Shown piece by piece: positions 31,082 through 40,005 of a stretch of DNA of 64,000 bases (position 1 is the first letter of the stretch; each line of letters opens with the position of its first letter). A model generated the notes under the pieces. It was not told where the DNA came from. It did not search any database and was given only the letters and a program-made list of their open reading frames with translations. Source of the DNA: Vibrio sp. ES.051 (GTDB taxonomy: Bacteria; Pseudomonadota; Gammaproteobacteria; Enterobacterales; Vibrionaceae); NCBI RefSeq assembly GCF_002563795.1, contig NZ_PDJL01000004.1:992001-1056000 (forward strand), written 5' to 3'. The position numbers and the translations under genes are program-made.

Positions 31082-31150
31082 ATCTATTCATTGCGGCACA
31101 AGGTAAAGCACCACCTTGTCGAGTTTTAATTGGAAAATAGGAGTTCCGTT

Positions 31151-31822
31151 ATGGGTATTTTTTCTCGTTTTGCAGACATAGTTAACTCAAACATCAGTGC
31201 ATTGCTGGACAAGGCGGAAGATCCTGAAAAAATGATCCGTCTTATCATTCAAGAGATGGAAGACACACTTGTTGAAGTGCGTACTAACTCGGCGAAAGCG
31301 ATTGCAGACAAAAAAGAGTTAGCTCGTAAAGTTGACACGTTAGAAGAACAAATTGGTGAGTGGAACCAAAAAGCAAGCCTTGCGTTAGTGAAGCAACGTG
31401 AAGATCTCGCACGTGCGGCGCTTATCGAAAAGCAAAAGCTCGAGCAAGTGATTAAAGGTCTTCACACTGAGCAGACTCTGGTGGAAGAAACGATTGACAA
31501 GCTCACTGGCGAAATTGGTAAGCTAGAAAGTAAAATTGCTGAAACGCGTGCCAAACAGCAATCTCTGGCGATTCGCAACCAAACGGCATCTAACCGTCGT
31601 GATGTACAGAAGCATCTACACACTAGCCGAACTCACGAAGCGATGGCAAAGTTTGAACAATACTCTCGTAAAGTGGATGAAATGGAAGCGGAAGCCGATC
31701 TATACGCTCAAACGGGTAATGCTAAGTCGCTAGATCAGGAGTTTGTAGAGTTGCAAGCGCAAGATGAAATTGAAAAAGAATTGGCAAAACTGAAAGAACA
31801 GATGTCATCACAAGATAAATAA
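31151..31822 (+). CDS. pspA: Phage shock protein A
   Basis: A 223-residue PspA/IM30 (ESCRT-III-like) protein, almost wholly helical. It has the N-terminal amphipathic segment MGIFSRFADIVNSNISALLD, then long coiled coils such as DTLVEVRTNSAKAIADKKEL. It inhibits PspF in unstressed cells and oligomerises on damaged inner membrane. The ATG at 31151 has AGGAG seven bases upstream and gives the family length; codons before it are not conserved. Confidence 0.97.
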   Translation: MGIFSRFADIVNSNISALLDKAEDPEKMIRLIIQEMEDTLVEVRTNSAKAIADKKELARKVDTLEEQIGEWNQKASLALVKQREDLARAALIEKQKLEQVIKGLHTEQTLVEETIDKLTGEIGKLESKIAETRAKQQSLAIRNQTASNRRDVQKHLHTSRTHEAMAKFEQYSRKVDEMEAEADLYAQTGNAKSLDQEFVELQAQDEIEKELAKLKEQMSSQDK

Positions 31823-31836
31823 GAAAGGAGCCATTT

Positions 31837-32070
31837 ATGTCGACATTTTTTATAGCTGGACCATTGATTGTCTTTTTAATCTTTGTCGCTCCACTATGGC
31901 TCTTTTTACACTATCGCAGTAAGCGCAAAACAGATAGTGCTCTGTCGAGCCAAGATTTAGAGCGTCTTCAGGTACTGTCTGAAAAAGCGGAAGCGATGCA
32001 GTCTCGAGTTGATACACTGGAGCGCATCTTAGACGCAGAATCGCCGACGTGGAGACGTAAATATGAATAA
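31837..32070 (+). CDS. pspB: Phage shock protein B
   Basis: A 77-residue inner-membrane protein with one N-terminal helix (about 4-26) and a charged cytoplasmic coiled-coil tail (DLERLQVLSEKAEAMQSRVD). It works with PspC to sense membrane stress and release PspF from PspA. AGGAG precedes the ATG 15 bases after pspA; the 3' end overlaps pspC by 8 bases. Confidence 0.95.
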   Translation: MSTFFIAGPLIVFLIFVAPLWLFLHYRSKRKTDSALSSQDLERLQVLSEKAEAMQSRVDTLERILDAESPTWRRKYE

Positions 32071-32452
32071 ACGAGAACTGTACCGTGACCCTGTAAATGG
32101 GAAAATCTCAGGTGTTTGTGCCGGGATTGCAAACTACTTTGGTACGGAAGTTTGGTTGATTCGTATTGTTGTTATTTCCGCAGCGCTTCTCGGTGGGACG
32201 TTTTTAATCTTACTTGCGTACGTTGCGATGGCGTTTATGTTAGAAAAGCAGCCAATAACTTACTCCGCGAATATAAAGGCGCAGCAAGAGCACACGCTTA
32301 AAAGCAAACCATGGCAAAAAGGCCAAAGTCCTGACCAATTACTCAATGTTCTAGAGCGTGATTTTGAGCGTCTGGATAGTAAAATTCGTAATATGGAAGC
32401 GTACGTGACTTCCGATACCTTTAGGGTAAACCGAGAGTTCAGTAAGCTCTAA
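32063..32452 (+). CDS. pspC: Phage shock protein C
   Basis: A 129-residue PspC-domain membrane protein. The N-terminal part reads ELYRDPVNGKISGVCAGIANYFG, followed by a hydrophobic helix at about 36-60 and a cytoplasmic or periplasmic helical tail ending VTSDTFRVNREFSKL. It acts with PspB as stress sensor and modulates envelope integrity. It is the last gene of the operon; there is no pspD or pspE. Confidence 0.95.
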   Translation: MNKRELYRDPVNGKISGVCAGIANYFGTEVWLIRIVVISAALLGGTFLILLAYVAMAFMLEKQPITYSANIKAQQEHTLKSKPWQKGQSPDQLLNVLERDFERLDSKIRNMEAYVTSDTFRVNREFSKL

Positions 32453-32480
32453 ATACACCACGCGAAAGAACAACAAATAC

Positions 32481-32503
32481 AAAGCAGGCGTCACGCCTGC
32501 TTT
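32481..32503 (+). terminator. Terminator after pspABC
   Basis: A 10-bp stem AAAGCAGGCG / CGCCTGCTTT with loop TCA, followed by CTTATC; the T tract is short. Confidence 0.8.
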
Positions 32504-32612
32504 CTTATCACAAATCACTAATTTAGAGCATTATTAACTAGTTATAATCTGGCAGCTAACCCACTGTTCATCTACTTTAAAAGTAACCTCCCTAATCTTG
32601 TGGATGAATATA

Positions 32613-33644
32613 ATGAGAAAAATGCTTATTCCGATAGCTGTTACGGCTGTTTTGTCGGGTTGTGGTAAAGAGCTTCCTCCCGTCCCTGAGCCAGAATCTC
32701 GTCCCGCTAAACTTTTTACTGTTTCTGTTGGCAACGCCCATTTTGAACGTTATTTTCCTGCCACAACAGATGCTGGTGACAAAGCTGTATTAACATTTCG
32801 TGTGCCCGGTTTGCTTCAAACCATTGAGGTGAATGAAGGTCAAGTAGTTAACAAAGGCCATGTTTTAGCCTCACTAAACCCAGATGAATATTCCCTTCTT
32901 GAACAACAAGCCAGAGCTAACTTTGCCCTCGCCGATGTGCAGTACAAACGCTATAAAAAACTGCGCAAAGATCAGGTAGTCTCAGAACAAGATTTTGATG
33001 AAGCAAAAGCCAATCATAATTCAGCCAAAGCTCAGTGGGACCAAGCAAAAGCAAATTTGAGATACACCAAGCTCATCGCTCCGTATGACGGAACCATTTC
33101 TTATGTACCAGCAGAAAATCATGAATATGTTACCGCGAAAGAAGGGGTGATGAATATTCAGTCCAATCAAGTGATGAAGGTGATATTTTACATCCCCGAT
33201 TACTTATTAAACCGTTACACAAAAGGTAGCGATGTGTCAGCCAGAATGGTGTTTGATGCCTTTCCTGAACAATCTTTTGATTTGACTTTCCAAGAAATAG
33301 ATACAGAAGCCGATCCTAAAACGGGCAGTTATAAAATAACCATGGTCATGGCACGATCATCGGACTTAGGCATCCTCCCGGGCATGTCTGGCAATGCTTA
33401 CCTTCTTTCCCAAAACGCTGACGTGACGAAAGTTCCGGATTCCGCACTACTGCGAGAGAATGGCAAAACCTATGTTTGGCGAGTGGATGAACAGGGCATT
33501 GTTGCAAAAGCGGCGATTGAGGTGAATGACAAACGTCAGATACTACAAGGGCTGAATGATGGTGACCAGATCATCATTTCTGGAGTGGATGTCATTGAAC
33601 CTGGCATTAAAGTAAGAGCGTGGGTCAAGGAGCGAGGATTATAG
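32613..33644 (+). CDS. vexI: RND efflux periplasmic adaptor lipoprotein, first of two (VexI-like)
   Basis: A membrane fusion protein of about 343 residues. The lipobox is AVLSGC, with the cysteine near residue 17. The lipoyl half-motifs are VPGLLQTIEVNEGQVVNKGHVLASL and RYTKLIAPYDGTISYVPAE, with a coiled-coil hairpin between. The gene is followed after one base by a second adaptor, then by an RND pump. The same tandem-adaptor arrangement next to psp genes is vexIJK in V. cholerae. The start is uncertain between ATG 32604 and 32613; TGTGGA before the latter decides weakly. Confidence 0.85.
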   Translation: MRKMLIPIAVTAVLSGCGKELPPVPEPESRPAKLFTVSVGNAHFERYFPATTDAGDKAVLTFRVPGLLQTIEVNEGQVVNKGHVLASLNPDEYSLLEQQARANFALADVQYKRYKKLRKDQVVSEQDFDEAKANHNSAKAQWDQAKANLRYTKLIAPYDGTISYVPAENHEYVTAKEGVMNIQSNQVMKVIFYIPDYLLNRYTKGSDVSARMVFDAFPEQSFDLTFQEIDTEADPKTGSYKITMVMARSSDLGILPGMSGNAYLLSQNADVTKVPDSALLRENGKTYVWRVDEQGIVAKAAIEVNDKRQILQGLNDGDQIIISGVDVIEPGIKVRAWVKERGL

Positions 33645-33645
33645 T

Positions 33646-34743
33646 ATGAAAGGAATCAGAAGTTCCCTGTGTCTCTGCTTTGCATTGTTGCTTGTTGGCT
33701 GTGGAGAAAAAGCGCCAGATAAAGAGGTAGAAACACCACGAGTCAGAATTGCTTCATTAGAAGGAAGTAAAGTCGACGATAACCTGTATTTTCCTGCGGT
33801 AGCGAATGCTGCTGATCGCTCTCACTTAAGTTTTAGAGTCGCCGGAGAAGTCAGCCGCGTCATGGTTAGAGAAGGAGACAAGGTGAGCAAAGGTGACGTT
33901 ATCGCGACTTTAGATCCAACGGACTATAAGTTGGTGGTTGATAATGCTACCGCACGGTTTTCGGTTGTGGACAGCCAATATCGTCGTTCTCGCCCTCTTG
34001 TCGATAAAGGTCTATTAGCCAAGTCACAGTTTGATGAGATTGCAGCGCAGCGACAAATCGCCTTGGCTGAGCTGGATTTGGCCAAGCTTCGTTTATCGTT
34101 TACCACATTAAAAGCCCCTGTCGATGGAGTAATTTCCCGAGTGAATATCGATCAATTTGAGAACGTACAGGTCGGCCAATACATTGTGAATATCCACAGC
34201 TTAGAGCGAGTTGAAGTCCTCATCCAACTTGCTGACCGACTGTATGTGAAGCAGCCGCCGATGGAAGATCGACTTACATCGATTAACGCGGTTGTGCGTG
34301 TGCCAAGTGGTAATGAATACAATGCTACCGTTAAAGAGTTCACTACCGAACCAGAGCCAGCCACAGGAACGTTCACCGTCACACTTTCGCTGCCTATGCC
34401 GGAGCAAGAATACATTCTAGATGGGATGGCCGTGGAAGTGACATCAAAAGACAAGAACATCGGCCTCGAATTAGACGTTGGAATTAACGTCCCGATCGAA
34501 GCGATTTTTAATGCAGACGGCGATGGGCTTGGTCGCGATAATAAATTTGTGTGGGTGCTGAATGAGGATAGGACGATATCTCGCAAACAGGTTCGTACGG
34601 GCAAGGCCTCCAAAACATCGATTCAGGTCCTTGAGGGGCTAGAACTTAATGACGAAGTAGTTGTTGCGGGTATTTCTAGACTAAGAGATGGCATGAAAGT
34701 GGAAGTGATAAAAGAATCGACTAAACAGGAGGCCGGTCTATGA
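33646..34743 (+). CDS. vexJ: RND efflux periplasmic adaptor lipoprotein, second (VexJ-like)
   Basis: A 365-residue membrane fusion protein. The lipobox LLLVGC ends at Cys19. The lipoyl halves are VAGEVSRVMVREGDKVSKGD and TLKAPVDGVISRVNIDQFE, and the coiled-coil region includes ALAELDLAKLRLS. It overlaps the pump gene through ATGA, so expression is coupled. It differs clearly in sequence from the first adaptor, which suggests an obligate pair rather than a recent duplicate. Confidence 0.86.
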   Translation: MKGIRSSLCLCFALLLVGCGEKAPDKEVETPRVRIASLEGSKVDDNLYFPAVANAADRSHLSFRVAGEVSRVMVREGDKVSKGDVIATLDPTDYKLVVDNATARFSVVDSQYRRSRPLVDKGLLAKSQFDEIAAQRQIALAELDLAKLRLSFTTLKAPVDGVISRVNIDQFENVQVGQYIVNIHSLERVEVLIQLADRLYVKQPPMEDRLTSINAVVRVPSGNEYNATVKEFTTEPEPATGTFTVTLSLPMPEQEYILDGMAVEVTSKDKNIGLELDVGINVPIEAIFNADGDGLGRDNKFVWVLNEDRTISRKQVRTGKASKTSIQVLEGLELNDEVVVAGISRLRDGMKVEVIKESTKQEAGL

Positions 34744-37700
34744 GTGAGCTAAATAAGACTGCGCCTCAAAGTGATGATGACGTAACGGGCGTTGCAGCGT
34801 ACTTTATCCGAAACCGAGTGATCAGTTGGATGGTGGCGCTGATCTTTTTAATTGGTGGTGTTGCCGCATTCTTTGGTTTGGGGCGTCTTGAAGACCCAGC
34901 ATTTACTATCAAAGATGCAATGGTTGTGACGTCATACCCAGGGGCAGCACCTCAACAAGTAGAGGAAGAGGTTACCTATCCAATAGAAAAAGCGGTTCAG
35001 CAACTGACGTACGTCGATGAAGTGAATTCGATCTCCAGCCGAGGCTTGTCGCAAATCACCGTAACAATGAAGAACAATTATGGCCCAGATGATCTTCCGC
35101 AAATTTGGGATGAGTTGCGCCGAAAAGTGAATGATCTCAAAGGGACCTTACCGCCAGGCGTAAATGAGCCCCAAGTCATTGATGATTTTGGTGATGTTTA
35201 CGGCATTTTACTGGCCGTGACTGGTGACGGTTATAGCTATAAGGAGTTGCTTGATTATGTCGACTACTTACGTCGAGAGCTCGAACTTGTTAATGGTGTG
35301 AGTAAAGTTTCGGTTTCTGGTCAGCAACAAGAGCAAGTATTCATTGAAGTTTCGATGAAGAAACTGAGCAGTATTGGCTTGTCACCAAATACAGTGTTCA
35401 ATCTTCTTTCGACGCAAAACGTGGTCTCTGATGCGGGGGCGATCAGAATCGGTGATGAATATATCAGGATCCAGCCAACGGGCGAGTTTCAAAGCGTTGA
35501 TGAACTGGGTGATTTGTTGATCACCGAGTCCGGCGCGCAGGGATTGATCTTCTTAAAGGATGTGGCGGAAATAAAACGCGGTTATGTCGAAGTTCCGAGT
35601 AATATCATCAACTTTAATGGCAGTTTAGCTCTCAATGTTGGTATTTCTTTTGCGGAAGGCGTTAACGTTGTTGAAGTTGGAAAAGCGTTTGATCATCGAC
35701 TAGCAGAGCTGAAATATCAGCAACCGATAGGGATCGAAATATCGGAAATTTATAGTCAACCCAAAGAAGTAGATAAATCGGTCAGTGGCTTCGTCATTAG
35801 CCTCGCTCAAGCGGTTGGGATCGTTATTATCGTTCTGTTGTTTTTCATGGGGTTACGTTCTGGGCTTTTGATTGGCCTTATCTTGCTACTGACGGTGCTG
35901 GGAACGTTTATCTTCATGAAATACTTGGCGATTGATCTACAACGTATCTCTTTAGGTGCGTTAGTCATCGCGCTGGGGATGCTGGTGGATAACGCCATCG
36001 TAGTCGTTGAAGGCATATTAATTGGCACGCAAAAAGGGCGAACTCGATTACAAGCCGCCACCGATATTGTTACCCAGACTAAATGGCCTTTGCTTGGGGC
36101 AACTGTCATTGCGGTAACCGCATTTGCCCCAATAGGCCTATCTGAAGATTCGACGGGTGAATATTGTGGCACCCTGTTTACAGTATTGCTTATTTCCTTG
36201 ATGCTCAGTTGGTTTACAGCGATCTCATTGACACCATTTTTCGCTGATATTTTCTTTAAAGGTCAGAAAATTAAACAAGGAGAAGGGGAGGAGAATGACC
36301 CTTACAATGGGGTTGTTTTTGTCTTATACAAAAAGTTCCTCGAATTTTGCATGCGCCGAGCTTGGTTCACCGTTGTCGTGTTAGTTGCCGGGCTTGCTGT
36401 GAGTGTTTATGGGTTCACTTTTGTGAAACAAGCATTCTTTCCATCATCAACGACCCCGATCTTCCAATTAGACGTATGGTTGCCAGAAGGTTCTGATATT
36501 CGAGCTACCAACGCGACGTTGAAAGAATTGGATAGCTGGTTGGCAAAGCAAGAACATGTTGACCACATCACCACAACGGCAGGCAAAGGCTTACAGCGTT
36601 TTATGTTAACGTATGCGCCTGAAAAAAGTTATGCTTCATACGGTGAAATAACTGCTCGCATGGACAATTACGAGGCGTTGGCTCCGTTAATGGTGAATTT
36701 CCGACAACACTTAACAGCCAATTACCCAGAAATTAACTACAAATTGAAGCAGATTGAATTAGGCCCTGGTGGCGGCGCAAAAATTGAAGCGAGAGTGATT
36801 GGTTCTGATCCAACGGTTCTTCGTACTATCGCGGCTAAGATCATGGACATCATGTACGCCGATCCGGAGGCAACGAACATCAGGCATGACTGGCGTGAAC
36901 GTACTCAAGTCCTTGAGCCTCAGTTTAATGAAAGCCAAGCGCGTCGTTATGGAATTACGAAGTCGGATGTGGATGATTTCTTATCCATGTCTTTTTCTGG
37001 CAAGACGATTGGTATTTATCGCGATGGTACAACCTTGATGCCAATCGTGGCTCGATTACCAGAAGATGAGCGTATTGATATTCGTAATATCGAGGGAATG
37101 AAAATATGGAGTCCAGCACAGAGCGAGTTTATCCCATTGCAACAGGTGACAATGGGATACGATATGCGCTGGGAAGATCCAATCATCGTGCGTAAAAACC
37201 GTAAGCGTATGCTGACGGTCATGGCTGATCCAGATATTCTCAGTGAAGAAACCGCGTCAACACTGCAAAAACGCTTACAACCACAAATAGAAGCCATCGA
37301 AATGCCACCAGGCTATTCATTGGAGTGGGGCGGTGAATACGAGTCTTCTGGAGACGCCCAAGAGTCGCTGTTTACCACCATGCCGATGGGCTATTTGTTC
37401 ATGTTCTTGGTCACGGTGTTCTTGTTTAATTCTATCAAAGAGCCGCTAATCGTTTGGTTAACGGTGCCTTTGGCACTGATAGGGGTAACGACGGGCTTGT
37501 TGGTTTTAGATACGCCATTTGGTTTTATGGCGCTTCTGGGCTTCTTGAGCTTATCGGGCATGGTACTGAAAAATGGTATCGTGTTGCTCGATCAAATAGA
37601 GATTGAAATGAAATCAGGTAAAGAAGCCTATGATGCGGTAGTTGATGCGGCTGTGAGTCGTGTGCGGCCAGTATGTATGGCGGCAATCACCACCATTCTA

Positions 37701-37844
37701 GGGATGATTCCGTTGCTACCGGATATCTTCTTCAAGCCAATGGCAGTAACAATTATGTTTGGTTTGGGTTTTGCGACTGTTCTGACACTTATTGTCGTGC
37801 CAGTGTTGTATCGTCTATTCCACAAAGTGGCAGTGCCACAGTAA
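34740..37844 (+). CDS. vexK: RND efflux pump, HAE-1 type (VexK-like)
   Basis: A 1034-residue inner-membrane proton antiporter with the usual duplicated plan: helix 1 near residues 28-50, a large periplasmic loop, helices 2-6 at about 350-510, helix 7 near 550, a second periplasmic loop, and helices 8-12 at about 885-1030. The proton relay aspartate is in LGMLVDNAIVVVEG of helix 4. It should form a tripartite system with the two adaptors and a TolC-type channel encoded elsewhere. In V. cholerae VexIJK has been reported among RND pumps relevant to bile and detergent resistance. A terminator follows. Confidence 0.9.
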   Translation: MSELNKTAPQSDDDVTGVAAYFIRNRVISWMVALIFLIGGVAAFFGLGRLEDPAFTIKDAMVVTSYPGAAPQQVEEEVTYPIEKAVQQLTYVDEVNSISSRGLSQITVTMKNNYGPDDLPQIWDELRRKVNDLKGTLPPGVNEPQVIDDFGDVYGILLAVTGDGYSYKELLDYVDYLRRELELVNGVSKVSVSGQQQEQVFIEVSMKKLSSIGLSPNTVFNLLSTQNVVSDAGAIRIGDEYIRIQPTGEFQSVDELGDLLITESGAQGLIFLKDVAEIKRGYVEVPSNIINFNGSLALNVGISFAEGVNVVEVGKAFDHRLAELKYQQPIGIEISEIYSQPKEVDKSVSGFVISLAQAVGIVIIVLLFFMGLRSGLLIGLILLLTVLGTFIFMKYLAIDLQRISLGALVIALGMLVDNAIVVVEGILIGTQKGRTRLQAATDIVTQTKWPLLGATVIAVTAFAPIGLSEDSTGEYCGTLFTVLLISLMLSWFTAISLTPFFADIFFKGQKIKQGEGEENDPYNGVVFVLYKKFLEFCMRRAWFTVVVLVAGLAVSVYGFTFVKQAFFPSSTTPIFQLDVWLPEGSDIRATNATLKELDSWLAKQEHVDHITTTAGKGLQRFMLTYAPEKSYASYGEITARMDNYEALAPLMVNFRQHLTANYPEINYKLKQIELGPGGGAKIEARVIGSDPTVLRTIAAKIMDIMYADPEATNIRHDWRERTQVLEPQFNESQARRYGITKSDVDDFLSMSFSGKTIGIYRDGTTLMPIVARLPEDERIDIRNIEGMKIWSPAQSEFIPLQQVTMGYDMRWEDPIIVRKNRKRMLTVMADPDILSEETASTLQKRLQPQIEAIEMPPGYSLEWGGEYESSGDAQESLFTTMPMGYLFMFLVTVFLFNSIKEPLIVWLTVPLALIGVTTGLLVLDTPFGFMALLGFLSLSGMVLKNGIVLLDQIEIEMKSGKEAYDAVVDAAVSRVRPVCMAAITTILGMIPLLPDIFFKPMAVTIMFGLGFATVLTLIVVPVLYRLFHKVAVPQ

Positions 37845-37863
37845 CCATAATGCAAATTTTGAG

Positions 37864-37889
37864 CGCCTCTAGCTGGTGGGCTAGAGGCG
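37864..37889 (+). terminator. Terminator after the RND pump operon
   Basis: A 10-bp stem CGCCTCTAGC / GCTAGAGGCG, loop TGGTGG, followed by TTTTTATAAGG. The tag ribosome binding site begins right after it. Confidence 0.9.
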
Positions 37890-37907
37890 TTTTTATAAGG
37901 ACAAGTA

Positions 37908-38477
37908 ATGATGACAGAGCACAAAACCTGCGCTTGGGCGATGAATCACCCTTTAGAGCGAGAATACCATGATGCTGAATGGGGAGTGCCTGTGTATGAC
38001 GATAAAGTATTATTTGAATTCATTACGCTTGAGGGGGCACAAGCTGGCCTTAGTTGGCTTACCATTTTGAAGAAACGGACAGGCTATCGCGAAGCATTTG
38101 AGCATTATGATTTGGATGTGTTAGTTCACCGTGATGAGGAACGAACTGAATTCATCGTTGAAAACTTTGATGTAGTTAAACATCGTGGGAAAATTAACTC
38201 CGTATTCGCTAACGCGAAGGCCGCAAAAGAGTTAATAGCAGAATATGGCAGTTTATCCGAAGCTTTATGGCAGTTTGTTGATGGCCAAACAATCGTAAAC
38301 CATTGGCAAGATATGAATGAGGTGCCAGCCTCAACCGAGCAATCTAGAGCCATGAGCAAATTCTTGAAAAAGAAAGGCTTTAAGTTTGTCGGTGAGACCA
38401 TTTGCTACGCTTTTATGCAGGCGGTTGGTATGGTTGATGACCATCTAGTTGGGTGCCCGAAGAAACAAAACCAATAG
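37908..38477 (+). CDS. tag: DNA-3-methyladenine glycosylase I
   Basis: A 189-residue monofunctional base excision enzyme removing 3-methyladenine from DNA. Family features are the N-terminal CAWAM with a zinc cysteine, REYHDAEWGVPVYDD, TLEGAQAGLSWLTIL with the catalytic glutamate region, and the C-terminal zinc site with HLVGCPKK. The start has two adjacent ATG codons with AAGGA upstream. It lies between the RND operon terminator and the convergent metC. Confidence 0.95.
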   Translation: MMTEHKTCAWAMNHPLEREYHDAEWGVPVYDDKVLFEFITLEGAQAGLSWLTILKKRTGYREAFEHYDLDVLVHRDEERTEFIVENFDVVKHRGKINSVFANAKAAKELIAEYGSLSEALWQFVDGQTIVNHWQDMNEVPASTEQSRAMSKFLKKKGFKFVGETICYAFMQAVGMVDDHLVGCPKKQNQ

Positions 38478-38528
38478 CATTTGGTAACGAGCACGTTATT
38501 ACAGAGAATGCACATTAATGATAAAAAA

Positions 38529-38545
38529 GCCCTGCACGGCAGGGC
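38529..38545 (-). terminator. Terminator after metC
   Basis: A 7-bp stem GCCCTGC / GCAGGGC with loop of three; on the minus strand it is followed by TTTTTTAT. Confidence 0.88.
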
Positions 38546-38559
38546 GATTCAATGAATGA

Positions 38560-39765
38560 TTACATTGAGGCTTCTTTTTCAAGAACTAGCGCATTGTATC
38601 GTGCAAATCCAGCCTCTAGGTCAGAAATCAAATCATCCACATCTTCTAGGCCGATATGAATCCGTATAAGTGTCCCTTCAAAGTGCGGGTGTGCGACGGT
38701 ACGCAAGCTATTAAAGCTCTTAGGCTCATTAGCAAGAATTAGACTCTCAAAGCCTCCCCAAGAGTAACCCATACTAAAGTGTTTCATGCCATCAAGCAGG
38801 GCCGTGGTGGCTTTTGGACAGGACGTTTTGAGAATGAATGAAAACAAACCGTTACCGCCAGTAAAGTCACGTGTGAAAAACTCGTGGCCAGGACAGGTTT
38901 CTAAAGCAGGATGACGAACATGATCGACTTCTGGGCGAGCGGCTAACCATTTCGCCACTTTCAAGCTACTTTCGGCATGTTGGCGGAGGCGGACATCCAA
39001 CGTTCGGATACCACGTAGGCCTAAGTAAGCGTCGTCAGGAGAGACGCACTGACCCATCAAGTAACTTTGTTCACGCAATTGGTCCCAATACTTCTCTGAT
39101 GCGACGGCAGTACCCAACATGACATCAGAGTGACCAACAATGTATTTCGTTGCTGCTTGAATAGAGATGTCGACACCGTGTGCAAATGGTGAGAAGTTCA
39201 CACCCGCTCCCCATGTATTATCTAACATCACGATAATATCATGTTCATGAGCAATACGAGCCAGCGTTGGTACATCCTGCACTTCCATTGTGACTGAGCC
39301 CGGAGACTCAAGGAAAAGCACTTTGGTGTTTGGCTGAATTAAATCGCGGATACCTTCACCAATCATCGGGTCGTAGTATGTGGTTTCAATGCCCATTTTC
39401 TTCATAATGGTATTGCAAAATTCACGCGTCGGTTCGTAACACGTATCCACCATTAGAATGTGATCGCCTGTTTCGACAAAAGACAGAATGGTGTTGGAAA
39501 TCGCCGCGGTTCCACATGGGTAGAGAGCACATCCTGCTCCCCCTTCGATCTCGACCATCGCATCCTGAAAAGCAAAGTGCGTGTTCGTGCCTCGGCGTCC
39601 GTAGAATAAGGTTTTATTTGTACGGTTGATCGTTGCCTGGTTTTTCTCTGCGACGGTATTGAATACAACCGTTGAAGCGCGCTGAACTGGGGGGTTTACA
39701 ACACCGTTAGTCCACTTTTTATTGCGGCCAGCGGTAATGAGTTTGGTTTTTTTTCCTTCTGACAT
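38560..39765 (-). CDS. metC: Cystathionine beta-lyase
   Basis: A 401-residue Cys/Met-metabolism PLP enzyme that cleaves cystathionine to homocysteine, pyruvate and ammonia. The PLP lysine is in the segment SIQAATKYIVGHSDVMLG. RRGTNTHFAFQDAM and LDNTWGAGVNFSPFAHG match MetC rather than MetB. The ATG has AGGGAA upstream. It lies downstream of cls on the same strand with its own promoter space and a terminator on each side. No clear MetJ box was seen. Confidence 0.92.
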   Translation of the reverse strand: MSEGKKTKLITAGRNKKWTNGVVNPPVQRASTVVFNTVAEKNQATINRTNKTLFYGRRGTNTHFAFQDAMVEIEGGAGCALYPCGTAAISNTILSFVETGDHILMVDTCYEPTREFCNTIMKKMGIETTYYDPMIGEGIRDLIQPNTKVLFLESPGSVTMEVQDVPTLARIAHEHDIIVMLDNTWGAGVNFSPFAHGVDISIQAATKYIVGHSDVMLGTAVASEKYWDQLREQSYLMGQCVSPDDAYLGLRGIRTLDVRLRQHAESSLKVAKWLAARPEVDHVRHPALETCPGHEFFTRDFTGGNGLFSFILKTSCPKATTALLDGMKHFSMGYSWGGFESLILANEPKSFNSLRTVAHPHFEGTLIRIHIGLEDVDDLISDLEAGFARYNALVLEKEASM

Positions 39766-39940
39766 AAAGATTCCCTATCTAAATGAAACGATTTCTTTAT
39801 TTAAAACATGGACCATCGTTCGTTTGCAAGGGAAAAGTCGTATATAGCCATAGAGCCTCGAAGATTATGGTTTACACAACTCGGCAATGAATTAAGCACC
39901 TTGATGATATTTAGGTGTAGGCACACCAGAGAAGATAGAA

Positions 39941-39973
39941 AAATCCCACACAAACGAGATCGGTGTGGGATTT
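39941..39973 (-). terminator. Terminator after cls
   Basis: An 11-bp stem AAATCCCACAC / GTGTGGGATTT with an 11-base loop; on the minus strand the stem is followed by TTCTATCTTC. It separates cls from metC. Confidence 0.8.
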
Positions 39974-40005
39974 GTCTTCAGCTCAAAAGGTTGGATACAG
40001 AGACT

